Source: an uncultured Sphingomonas sp. (GTDB lineage Bacteria > Pseudomonadota > Alphaproteobacteria > Sphingomonadales > Sphingomonadaceae). From it: a DNA stretch of 53,682 nucleotides. Of the stretch, positions 40,795-49,915 are shown in pieces. The first letter of the stretch is position 1; each line of letters opens with the position of its first letter. The notes beneath the pieces were generated by a model. That model was not told the DNA's origin. It did not search any database and saw nothing but the letters and a program-made list of their open reading frames with translations. A program made the position numbers and the translations under genes. The stretch covers positions 1-53,682 of the forward strand of contig CAJYSA010000075.1 in assembly GCA_913777325.1 (NCBI GenBank). Direction: 5' to 3'.

Positions 40795-42234
40795 TTAGCC
40801 GACCGGCATCGACCGCCCGGTCGGCTCGCATTCCGCCATCGCCTTCTCCTCGCCCTCGTGGCGCGTCACGGGCAATTGCCCGCGCCGCCAGCCGCCGTGG
40901 CGATAGAAGGCGATCATCAACAGCATCGAGCCGACCGACCCCGCCGGGAAGCTCCACCAGATCGCATCCGCTCCCCAGGTCGGCCCCAGCCCCGCCGCCA
41001 TCCCCAGCCGCAACGGGAACATCGCGACCGCCAGGATCACCAGCGGCCCGATCACCGCCCCGTTCGCGCGCACGGTGGCGGACAGCACCATCGACACGCC
41101 GAACAACACGAAGCTCCAGCCCGCGATCAGGTTGATGCGCGTGGCGATCGCCACCGCCGCCCCGTCCCGCCCCAGGAACAGCCACAGGATGTGGCGATCG
41201 AGCAGCGTCAGGATCGCGACCAGCCCGCCGGTCATTGCCAGGTTGGTGAGGATTCCGACGCGCGTGATCCGCCCCACCCGCTCCCACGCGCCCGCGCCGA
41301 TGTTCTGCGCGGCCATCGCGCTGACCGCCGCGCCCACCGCCATCGCGGGCATCTGCACGTAGGTCCATAGCTGGTTGGCCGCGCCATAGGCGGCGGTGGT
41401 CGCGGTGCCGTGGCGATTGACCAGCCCGATCATCGCCAGCGCGGAGGTGGAGACGACCAGCATCTGCAACCCCATCGGCACGCCCTTCACCACGATCGTG
41501 CGCAGCAGCCCGGCATCGGGCAGCACATAGCGCCATTCCGCGCCGCGCAGCCGGATCGGCAGGTCGCGCGCATAGACATAGGCCAGCAGCGCGACCAGCG
41601 AGACGGTGTTGGCGATCAGCGTGGCGATCGCCGAACCCTCAATCCCCAGCGCCGGAATCGGCCCCGCGCCCCGGATCAGCAGCGGGTTCAACCCGACGTC
41701 GACTACCGAGCCGAGCGCCATGAACTTCAACGGCGTGATCGAATCACCCGTTCCGCGCAGCGCCATCGTCAGCAGCACGGCAAGAAATCCCGGCACCATC
41801 GCGACGAAGATCACGCGCAGATAGGCCAGCGCCAGCGCATAGACCTCCGCCGGGGTCGCCAGCAGCCGCAGGATCGCGGGCGCGGCGATCAGCCCGACGA
41901 TCACCGTCGCCACCGACAAGGCGGTGAACAGCCCCAGCGAGGTGCCCAGCACCCGCCGCACCGCATCCACGTCGCGGCGGCCCATCGCCTGCCCGATCAT
42001 GATCGTCGCCGCCATGCCGAACCCGAACACCGCCGCGATCAGCAGGAACATGATGATGTTGGCGTTGGTCGTCGCCGCCAGCGCGCGCTCGCCCAGGAAT
42101 TGCCCGATCCAGATCGCGTTGATCGATCCGTTGAGCGATTGCAGGATGCTCGATCCCAGCGTCGGCAAGGCGAACAGCAGCAGCGTGCGCCCGATCGGGC
42201 CGCTCGTCAGATCCCGTTGCGGTGCACGCGCCAT
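40795..42234 (-). CDS. MATE-family efflux transporter
   Basis: A 479-residue, 12-helix transporter of the MATE/DinF type, with the two-fold repeat visible from LTSGPIGRTLLLFALPTLGS in helix 1 and LLRTIVVKGVPMGLQMLVVS at the middle. It would expel cationic drugs or metabolites by Na+ or H+ antiport. The C-terminal ~35 residues are charged and cytoplasmic. The start MARAPQRDLT at the ATG complementary to 42232-42234. Two near-identical CAAGCCCTGCCCA units sit just beyond its stop (40757-40788). Substrate unknown. Confidence 0.9.
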   Translation of the reverse strand: MARAPQRDLTSGPIGRTLLLFALPTLGSSILQSLNGSINAIWIGQFLGERALAATTNANIIMFLLIAAVFGFGMAATIMIGQAMGRRDVDAVRRVLGTSLGLFTALSVATVIVGLIAAPAILRLLATPAEVYALALAYLRVIFVAMVPGFLAVLLTMALRGTGDSITPLKFMALGSVVDVGLNPLLIRGAGPIPALGIEGSAIATLIANTVSLVALLAYVYARDLPIRLRGAEWRYVLPDAGLLRTIVVKGVPMGLQMLVVSTSALAMIGLVNRHGTATTAAYGAANQLWTYVQMPAMAVGAAVSAMAAQNIGAGAWERVGRITRVGILTNLAMTGGLVAILTLLDRHILWLFLGRDGAAVAIATRINLIAGWSFVLFGVSMVLSATVRANGAVIGPLVILAVAMFPLRLGMAAGLGPTWGADAIWWSFPAGSVGSMLLMIAFYRHGGWRRGQLPVTRHEGEEKAMAECEPTGRSMPVG

Positions 42235-42298
42235 CCCAACCCCCTCGATTGCCTGGCGGATCTAGCGCAATCGCGGGGGCCGTGACAGCGCCCGGGAA

Positions 42299-42697
42299 TC
42301 AACGTCCGTCGCGGGCGGGCGCACGGTCGTCGGGCGGCAGGCGGTCGCCATCGCGGTCGCGCAGGTCGTCGCCGGCGCGCTCCAGCGCCCTGCCCGTGCG
42401 GTCGCGCGCGGTGTCGGCATGGCGCCGCACCTCGTCCTCCAGCCGGTCCGACGCCTCCGATATGCGATCCGCCGCGCGGTCGATCTGCGCGGCGGCCAGC
42501 CCGTCGACGCGGTTGGTGACGTGATCCGCCAGCCGGTCGGTCAGCGTGTCGACGCTGTCGACGACGTTGTTCGACGCGCGCTCGATATCGGCGGCGATCG
42601 CGTTGCCGGTGCGCTCGGCATGATCCTCGGCGCGGTCCGAACAGGCGGCGAGCGCCAGCGCGGCCAGCGGGACGATCAGGGCAAGCGTCTTCATCAT
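42299..42697 (-). CDS. Small helical lipoprotein
   Basis: 132 residues. Lipoprotein signal MMKTLALIVPLAALALAAC (Cys19). The rest is a long amphipathic, heptad-like helix with spaced Asp/Arg and Val/Leu/Ala (RASNNVVDSVDTLTDRLADH and so on) and a Pro/Asp/Arg-rich tail. This is an apolipoprotein/Lpp-like envelope protein pattern rather than an enzyme. The second ATG (42694) has better spacing to GGAGAG. No family recognised with confidence. Confidence 0.65.
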   Translation of the reverse strand: MMKTLALIVPLAALALAACSDRAEDHAERTGNAIAADIERASNNVVDSVDTLTDRLADHVTNRVDGLAAAQIDRAADRISEASDRLEDEVRRHADTARDRTGRALERAGDDLRDRDGDRLPPDDRAPARDGR

Positions 42698-42766
42698 GTC
42701 TCTCCGTTGCGGTTCGCCAACGTCAATCCGCCAGCGCCCGGCTTTGTTGCGTCCCCGGCTTTCGCG

Positions 42767-43499
42767 TCAATGACCGCGCAGCGCGCGCCCGATCACGTCG
42801 AAGAACGCCCGGCTGCCCGGGCTGGTCGCGACGTCCCATTCGGGATGCCATTGCACCGCCAGCACCTCGGCCCCGCACGGGCGCGCGGCGATCGCCTCGA
42901 TCACCTCGTCCTCGGTCGACCATGCCTCGATCGTCAGCCCGTCGCCCAGCCGCTCGATCGCCTGTTCGTGCGCGGAATGCACCGACAGCCGCCGCCGGCC
43001 AATCGCCGCCTCCAGCACGCCGCCCTCCGCCAGCCGCACGTCGTGGCGATGATCGAACAGCGTGGCATAATCCTGATGCTCCCACCCGCCGTTCAGGTGC
43101 CGCCCGCAGCATCGCTCGCCCGACAGCGTGCCGCCGAACAGCACGTTGATCTCCTGCATCCCGCGACAGATGCCGAACACCGGCTTGCCCGCGCGGATCA
43201 TCGCGTCGGCCAACGAGAGCGCCACCTCGTCGCGTTCCGGATCGAGCACGCCGCCGCCGCGATCGTCGCGCGCGCCATAGCGGGTGGGCGCCACGTTCGA
43301 GCGCGATCCGGTGAGCAACAGGCCGTCGAGGCTCGCGCCCAGCGCGCGCGCGTCGGTCGCCGCCGCGATCGCGGGCACCAGCAGCACGCACGCCTGCGAG
43401 ATGCGCGCCAGCGGCGCGACGAAGCGGCTCGCCACCACCTGCACCGGGCGCTGCACGGTTTCGTTGCAGCACAGCACCCCGATCACCGGCTTGCGCGCC

Positions 43500-43507
<8 letters not shown>
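42767..43507 (-). CDS. Class I glutamine amidotransferase-like hydrolase (peptidase C26)
   Basis: 246 residues of the gamma-glutamyl-gamma-aminobutyrate hydrolase (PuuD) family. Nucleophile C114 in FGICRGMQEINVLFGG; the His and Glu of the triad in VQWHPEWD near residue 220. These enzymes cut gamma-glutamyl amide bonds. The start MTEARKPVIG at 43507 lies inside the end of the upstream serine acetyltransferase gene (8-base overlap), so the two are translationally coupled. No other putrescine-pathway gene is present, so the substrate may be another gamma-glutamyl compound. Confidence 0.88.
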
Positions 43508-44423
<916 letters not shown>

Positions 44424-44503
44424 GCACCGTCCTTTCGCGGCGCATGATATCCGACTTCTCCGGTGGGTGTTGAAAGAAGCGCGCTACCCGCCCCAAAGCT
44501 CCG

Positions 44504-46153
44504 TTACTGTTCGTCGAACGGGCCGATCACCGTGCCGACGAAGCCGGTCGCGCGCGTGGTGCTGAGGAAACGCGTGTCGACCCCGGTGCGCAATGTGCGC
44601 GCCACGCCGCGCTGTGCATAATCGAACGCCATCGTCCCGCCATCGGCGCGGATCGTCAGCGTCACCGGCTGGTCCATGTCGACCGGCGCGGTCGCGACCA
44701 GCGTGTCGCGATCGGCATTGGCGCGCGTCCACAGCGCCACCACCGGGCGTCCCGCTTGCCGCGTCACCCCGAACAACAGCAAGGCGCGATCGTTCTGCAC
44801 CGCCGCCAGCCCGGCGCGCGCGCCCTCCCGCGCCGGCGCGTAGCGCATCACCGTCGAGATCGTCGCGACATGATGCTGCTGGCGCCGCCCGACGAAGGCG
44901 GGGACTCCGTTCAAATCGCCGAACCGCGCGCCGGGGCGCAGTTCCAGCACGCCGTCCGCGACACGATAGAACGGTTCCTTGGGGGTGCGGATGCCGATCC
45001 ACGGCAGCGCCAGGCGATCGCCCGCGAACGTATCGACATAGCCGAAGTCACCGCTGGTCGGCAGCGTCGGCGCCGCCCCGGCGGGCAGGTCCGGTCGCGG
45101 CGCGGCGAACGGGATCGGCTTTCCACGCGCGAGGATGTGCGGCCAGCCGCCCTTCCACGTCACGGGCAGCAGGAACGTCTCGCGCCCGATATTGTAGAGC
45201 CCGTCGCCATACGGACGCGTCGCCAGGAAGGTAGCCCACCATTGCCCGTTCTGCGTCTGCACCAGCTTGGCATGCCCCGCCGAGGTGACCGGATGCGCGC
45301 GGTCCGCCGGCAGGTCGCGCTGCGTCAGGATCGGGTTGCCGGCATAGGGAACGAACGGCCCGCGCAAGTGCCGGGAGCGGAACACGACCTGCGAATGGCG
45401 GTCGCCGGTGCCGCCCTCCGCCGCGGTCAGATAATACCATCCGTCCTTCTTCAGCAGATGCGGCCCCTCGATCCACACCGGCTTCGTCGCCAGATCGACG
45501 CCGCCGTTCACCAGTTGCGTGCTCTCGCCCATCATCTTGCCGGCGCGCCAGTCATATTCCTGCACCCAGATCGCGCGGTGCCCGTCGTAGCGCGGCGGCT
45601 CGGCGGGCGCGCGATTGTTGACGATGAAGGCGCGATCGCCCTCCCAGTGGATCGACGGATCGATCCCCTCGAACGGCAACCAGATCGGCTGCGACCACGG
45701 CCCCGCCGGATCGCGCGCGGTGATGACGAAATTGCCCCCGCACTCGACACAGGTGTTGACGATGTAGAAGGTGCCGGCGTGATACGAGATATCGGGCGCG
45801 AACACCGCCTGCGACACCCGCCGCCCGGTGAAGTCGAGCTGCGCCGGGCGATCGATCGCGTTGCCGATCTGCACCCAGTTCACCAGATCGGTCGAGCGGA
45901 ACACCGGCAGGCCGGGAAAGTGCGCGAACGACGAATTCACGAGGTAGTAATCGCGGCCCACCCGCGTCACCGACGGATCGGGATAATAGCCGGACAGGAT
46001 GGGATTGCGGTAATGCGCGGCGTCGGCCGTCACCTGTTCCTGGGCATGCCCGTCGTAGGAAAACCGCTCGAACCGCGCGACCTGCGCCTGCGCGACGCCA
46101 CCCGCCAGCAGCGCACCGACGCCCAGCGCGATCCCGTACCGAGCCTTCGCCAT
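44504..46153 (-). CDS. Secreted glycoside hydrolase family 43 protein
   Basis: 549 residues with a signal peptide (about 1-24). The five-bladed propeller carries the three GH43 carboxylates: base D59 in GYYPDPSV, pKa modulator D165 in GIDPSIHW, and acid E229 in WIEGPHLLKK. A C-terminal beta-sandwich (about 350-549) is the beta-xylosidase C2-type domain. Expected activity: beta-xylosidase or alpha-arabinofuranosidase on plant hemicellulose. The start is MAKARYGIAL at 46153, preceded by GGGAGAGGG; the ATG at 46198 is less likely. A LacI-type operator lies ~55 bases upstream. No transporter for the product is adjacent. Confidence 0.9.
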   Translation of the reverse strand: MAKARYGIALGVGALLAGGVAQAQVARFERFSYDGHAQEQVTADAAHYRNPILSGYYPDPSVTRVGRDYYLVNSSFAHFPGLPVFRSTDLVNWVQIGNAIDRPAQLDFTGRRVSQAVFAPDISYHAGTFYIVNTCVECGGNFVITARDPAGPWSQPIWLPFEGIDPSIHWEGDRAFIVNNRAPAEPPRYDGHRAIWVQEYDWRAGKMMGESTQLVNGGVDLATKPVWIEGPHLLKKDGWYYLTAAEGGTGDRHSQVVFRSRHLRGPFVPYAGNPILTQRDLPADRAHPVTSAGHAKLVQTQNGQWWATFLATRPYGDGLYNIGRETFLLPVTWKGGWPHILARGKPIPFAAPRPDLPAGAAPTLPTSGDFGYVDTFAGDRLALPWIGIRTPKEPFYRVADGVLELRPGARFGDLNGVPAFVGRRQQHHVATISTVMRYAPAREGARAGLAAVQNDRALLLFGVTRQAGRPVVALWTRANADRDTLVATAPVDMDQPVTLTIRADGGTMAFDYAQRGVARTLRTGVDTRFLSTTRATGFVGTVIGPFDEQ

Positions 46154-46205
46154 ATCCCTCTCCCGATGACCGTGCCGACCGATGCGGCTGTGCGCCAACC
46201 GTAGT

Positions 46206-46219
46206 CGGTAGCGCTATCA
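46206..46219 (-). promoter_or_regulatory. LacI-type operator before the GH43 gene
   Basis: Minus strand TGATAGCGCTACCG, a near-palindrome centred on AGCGCT, sharing GGTAGCGCTA with the site at 30532-30545. A possible promoter TTGAGA, 16 bases, TACGGT surrounds it. Xylose and related regulons of Caulobacter and sphingomonads use operators of this look; the regulator gene is not in the window. Confidence 0.55.
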
Positions 46220-46275
46220 TCTCAAGCACGAACCGGCGCGAGGATGACTCAGGTCATTGTGATGAGGGGAAAAGC

Positions 46276-46349
46276 TGGATGCCCGACAAGGACTCGAACC
46301 TTGATTGACGGAGTCAGAGTCCGCTCTCTTACCATTAGAGGATCGGGCA
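46276..46349 (-). tRNA. tRNA-Gln (anticodon CUG)
   Basis: A 74-base cloverleaf on the minus strand. The acceptor stem TGCCCGA pairs with TCGGGCA, starting with U1-A72 as expected for tRNA-Gln. The anticodon loop CTCTGAC (46313-46319) gives anticodon CTG at 46315-46317. The T-arm loop is GGTTCGAGTCC, and the 3' CCA is encoded (46276-46278). It reads CAG codons. It lies between the GH43 and ppx genes. Confidence 0.96.
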
Positions 46350-46492
46350 CCAGCGGGGGGCCATTTATGGGTTGGACGGCGTCGTGTCAACGCCTGCCTT
46401 GCTCCTTGAACAGCGACTGTGTAGCGTCGGGCCCAAGCACCGGGGGGTCGCACGGGCGATCCCGGTCCGGAAGAGATGGAAAGTTGACGGCA

Positions 46493-47530
46493 ATGGTGGA
46501 TTACCCCGCCCAATTGCCGCGCCGGCAGGAAAGCACCCCTGCCCGTTCGGCACGACCCCAGCCGCGCCATGCGCGCGGCGCGCCCCGGCATTATGCCGCG
46601 CTGGATCTCGGCACCAACAATTGCCGCTTGTTGATCGCGCGTCCGCAAGGCGACGGCTTCGCGGTCGTCGACGCGTTTTCGCGAATCGTCCGGCTCGGCG
46701 AAGGACTGGCGCATAGCGGCGCGCTGTCGGACGCCGCGATCGAGCGCACGATCGCCGCGCTGCGCGTGTGCGCCGACAAGCTGAAGCGCCGCAACGTCAC
46801 CCTCGCCCGCTCGGTCGCGACCGAGGCGTGTCGCCGCGCCAGCAACGGTGCCGCGTTCATCGCGCGCGTCCTGACGGAAACGGGCATCCATCTCGACATC
46901 ATCTCGGCGGAGGAAGAGGCGCGGCTGGCGGTGCTCGGCTGCCACGCGCTGCTCGAACCCGGCACCGGCCCGGCGCTGGTCTTCGATATCGGCGGCGGCT
47001 CGACCGAGCTGGTGCTGGTGGATGCCGACACCACCGTGCCGCGCGTGCGCGACTGGCATTCGGCGCCGTGGGGCGTCGTCTCGCTGACCGAAAGCGCGGG
47101 CGGCGGCGGCACCGCCGAGGAGCGGGCCAGGGCCTATAAGCGGATGCGCGCGCTGGTGACCGAAAGCTTCGCGCCGTTCGCCGCGCGCCTGCCGCGCCCG
47201 GCCGGCGTGCCGCGGCTGCTCGGCACCTCGGGCACGGTCACGACGCTGGCCAGCGTCCACCTCGGGCTGGAGCGCTACGACCGCGCGCAGGTGGACGGAT
47301 TGATCGCCCCCGCCGCCGCGATGCGCACGATCAGCCAGGAGCTTGCCGGCATGTCACTGGCGGAACGCGCGAAATTGCCGTGCATCGGGCGGGAGCGCGC
47401 CGATCTGGTCGTGGCCGGCTGCGCGATCCTGGAGGGGATTCTCGACCTATGGCCTGCCGAGCGGCTGGGCGTCGCCGATCGCGGGATTCGCGAGGGCATC
47501 CTGCGCCGCCTGATGGAGACCGGCGCATGA
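46493..47530 (+). CDS. ppx: Ppx/GppA exopolyphosphatase-type phosphatase
   Basis: 345 residues. Actin-like ASKHA fold: phosphate 1 loop ALDLGTNNCRLL (36-47), phosphate 2 loop VFDIGGGSTELVL, and a LLGTSGTVTTLASV block. Hydrolyses polyphosphate or pppGpp; this short form lacks the C-terminal HD-like domains of E. coli Ppx, as in other alphaproteobacteria. The start MVDYPAQLPR at 46493 is taken because earlier in-frame starts would lie within or beyond the tRNA. It overlaps rlmE in ATGA. Confidence 0.9.
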   Translation: MVDYPAQLPRRQESTPARSARPQPRHARGAPRHYAALDLGTNNCRLLIARPQGDGFAVVDAFSRIVRLGEGLAHSGALSDAAIERTIAALRVCADKLKRRNVTLARSVATEACRRASNGAAFIARVLTETGIHLDIISAEEEARLAVLGCHALLEPGTGPALVFDIGGGSTELVLVDADTTVPRVRDWHSAPWGVVSLTESAGGGGTAEERARAYKRMRALVTESFAPFAARLPRPAGVPRLLGTSGTVTTLASVHLGLERYDRAQVDGLIAPAAAMRTISQELAGMSLAERAKLPCIGRERADLVVAGCAILEGILDLWPAERLGVADRGIREGILRRLMETGA

Positions 47531-48213
47531 GGGGCGCCGGAGTCGGGCGGCAGCGGGTCAAGACCGCCAAGCGCCGTACCGCGCAATCGACGCGCTGGCT
47601 GGAGCGGCAGCTCAACGATCCCTACGTCCGCCGCGCCAAGGCGGAGGGCTATCGCAGCCGCGCCGCGTTCAAGCTGGTCGAGCTCGACGAACGGTTCGGG
47701 CTGCTGAAGGGCGTGAAGCGTGTGGTCGATCTCGGTATCGCGCCGGGCGGATGGAGCCAAGTGGTGCGGCGGCAGGCGCCCCAGGCCGCGATCGTCGGGA
47801 TCGACCTGCTGCCCGTCGATCCGATCGACGGCGTGACGATCTTCGAAATGGATTTCATGGACGATGCCGCGCCCGGCAAGCTGATGGAGGCGCTGGGCGG
47901 CGCGCCCGATCTGGTCATGTCGGATATGGCGGCGAACACCGTCGGGCATCCACAGACCGATGCGCTGCGCACCATGGCGCTGGTCGAAACCGCGCTCGCC
48001 TTCGCCATCGACGTGCTGCGCCCGGGGGGAACGTTCGTGTCCAAGGTGTTCGCAGGGGGCGCCGATTCGGCGTTGGTCGCGGAGATGAAACGCAACTTCA
48101 CCACCGTGAAACATGCCAAGCCGCCGTCGAGCCGCAAGGGTTCGGTCGAGTGGTTCGTCGTGGCGCAGGGGTTCAAGGGGCGTGCACGCACGGACGACGA
48201 CGCCGCGTCCTGA
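47527..48213 (+). CDS. rlmE: 23S rRNA (uridine-2'-O)-methyltransferase RlmE
   Basis: 228 residues. Methylates U2552 of 23S rRNA in the ribosomal A-loop. The SAM loop is DLGIAPGGWSQVV (68-80) and the K-D-K-E tetrad is complete: K49 (RAAFKL), D133 (VMSDMA), K173 (VSKVF), E208 (SVEWF). The N-terminal ~20 basic residues are longer than E. coli FtsJ. Overlaps ppx by four bases, a conserved sphingomonad pairing as far as I recall. Confidence 0.95.
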   Translation: MRGAGVGRQRVKTAKRRTAQSTRWLERQLNDPYVRRAKAEGYRSRAAFKLVELDERFGLLKGVKRVVDLGIAPGGWSQVVRRQAPQAAIVGIDLLPVDPIDGVTIFEMDFMDDAAPGKLMEALGGAPDLVMSDMAANTVGHPQTDALRTMALVETALAFAIDVLRPGGTFVSKVFAGGADSALVAEMKRNFTTVKHAKPPSSRKGSVEWFVVAQGFKGRARTDDDAAS

Positions 48214-48283
48214 ACCGCAAGCGCTTGCATCGTTTCCGTCGTGACGATTACACCATCCCCCTGACAAAAAAGGGGATCGCCAG

Positions 48284-49915
48284 ATGCGCTTCGGTTACGC
48301 CGCCCTCCTGCTCGCCGCGACCGCCGTGCCGGCGGCCGCGCAGGACAAGGACAAGCGGCCCGTCAAGAGCAATGCGGAGGTGCAGAAGGAGGAGGTCGAG
48401 GCCGCCTATGCCAATGCGCCGGTCGCGGAGCGCGAGGAACGCTCGAAGGGCGCGGTGACGGTCGCGGGCAAGCGGCTGGGCTATACCGCCACCGCCGGCA
48501 CGCTGACGCTGCGCGATCTGGAGGGCAAGCCGACCGCGTCGATGTTCTACACCGCCTACACGCTGGACGGGACGAAGCCGGGGACGAAACGCCCGATCAC
48601 CTTCTTCTACAACGGCGGGCCGGGCAGCCCGACCTTCTGGCTGCACATGGGATCGTTCGCCCCGGTGCGGCTCCAGACCGGCAGCCCGGAGTTCATCCGC
48701 CCCGCGCCGTACGACTTCGGGCCGAATCCCTACACCTTGCTCGACAAGACCGACATGGTGTTCCTGGATGCGATCGGCGCCGGCTATTCGCGACCGCTCG
48801 GCGATGCCAAGCCGTCCGACTTCTACGGCACCGACGAGGATGCCGACGCCTTCGCCAAGGCGATCCTGCGCTACGCCACCAAGTTCGGGCGCTGGAATTC
48901 GCCCAAGTTCATCTTCGGCGAGAGTTACGGCACGCTGCGCTCGGGGGCGCTGGCCTATCAGTTGCAGGATCGCGGCATGGCGCTGAACGGCGTGGTGCTG
49001 CTCAGCTCGATCATGAACTACGGCTATCGCCAGCCGGGGCTCGACCAGGTCTATCTGAACTACCTGCCCAGCTATGCCGCCACCGCCTGGTATCACAACC
49101 GCCTCCCCAACCGTCCGGCGGACGTCGCGACGGTGGTGCAGCAGGCGCGCGAATTCGCGGTCGGGCCGTATATGTCGGCGCTGGCCAAGGGGCAGAACAT
49201 CAGCGCGGAGGAGCGCGACGCGGTGGCCCGGCGGATGAGCGAGCTGACCGGCCTCAGCCCCGAATTCCTGATCCGCAGCAACCTGCGCGTCGATCTCGCG
49301 CGCTTCCAGAAGGAGTTGATGCGCGGCACCCGCCAGACAGTCGGGCGCTTCGATTCGCGCTACGTCGGCGTGGATAGCGACGCGGCGGGCGAACGGCCCG
49401 AAAGCGACGTGTCGTCGGACGCGATCTCGGGCGCGTTCATCGCGACGTTCAACGATTATGCGACCCACACGCTCGGCTACAAGACCGACATGCCGTACCG
49501 CCTGTCGGCGCGCGATGCGAAGGGCTGGACCTGGAACTGGAAGCACGATTCGCCGCTGCGTGGCGGCGGGCAGCAGAACAATCCCAACACCGCCGTCGAT
49601 CTGGCGGCGGCGATGCGCGGCAATCCGTATCTCCAGGTGCTGTCGATGAACGGCTGGTACGACATGGCGACGCCGTTCTTCGGGACCGAGAACGACCTGG
49701 GCCATATGATGCTGGAGCCCGCGCAAGCGCGGAACCTGCGCTTCACTTACTATCCGGCGGGGCACATGACCTATCTGAATCCTGAGGCGCTGGTGGCGAT
49801 GAAGCGCGACCTGTCGGACTGGTACGATCGGGCGCTGGCGGTGGCGCGATCCGATGCGCCGCCGGTGCCGCCCTCCACCGCCGCCGCCATCCCCGCCGGG
49901 CAGGGCCCGAACTGA
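48284..49915 (+). CDS. Secreted S10-family serine carboxypeptidase-like protein
   Basis: 543 residues. Signal peptide 1-19 (MRFGYAALLLAATAVPAAA). Alpha/beta-hydrolase with the oxyanion NGGPGS at 110-115, nucleophile S214 in FGESYGTLRS, Asp in NGWYDMATPF and His in YYPAGHMTYL. It would remove C-terminal residues of peptides in the periplasm. The start at 48284 follows AAAAAAGGGGATC. It overlaps the next gene in TGATG, so the two peptidases are co-translated. Confidence 0.9.
   Translation: MRFGYAALLLAATAVPAAAQDKDKRPVKSNAEVQKEEVEAAYANAPVAEREERSKGAVTVAGKRLGYTATAGTLTLRDLEGKPTASMFYTAYTLDGTKPGTKRPITFFYNGGPGSPTFWLHMGSFAPVRLQTGSPEFIRPAPYDFGPNPYTLLDKTDMVFLDAIGAGYSRPLGDAKPSDFYGTDEDADAFAKAILRYATKFGRWNSPKFIFGESYGTLRSGALAYQLQDRGMALNGVVLLSSIMNYGYRQPGLDQVYLNYLPSYAATAWYHNRLPNRPADVATVVQQAREFAVGPYMSALAKGQNISAEERDAVARRMSELTGLSPEFLIRSNLRVDLARFQKELMRGTRQTVGRFDSRYVGVDSDAAGERPESDVSSDAISGAFIATFNDYATHTLGYKTDMPYRLSARDAKGWTWNWKHDSPLRGGGQQNNPNTAVDLAAAMRGNPYLQVLSMNGWYDMATPFFGTENDLGHMMLEPAQARNLRFTYYPAGHMTYLNPEALVAMKRDLSDWYDRALAVARSDAPPVPPSTAAAIPAGQGPN

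Noticed and set aside
46276-46349. tRNA-Gln as an integration site of a mobile element
   Set aside because: No integrase gene and no direct repeat of the tRNA 3' end was seen in the flanking sequence; the neighbours are ordinary genes.
46244-46492. An earlier start for the Ppx/GppA protein
   Set aside because: That extension would run through the tRNA-Gln gene on the other strand. The ASKHA domain only begins after 46590, so the ATG at 46493 is enough.
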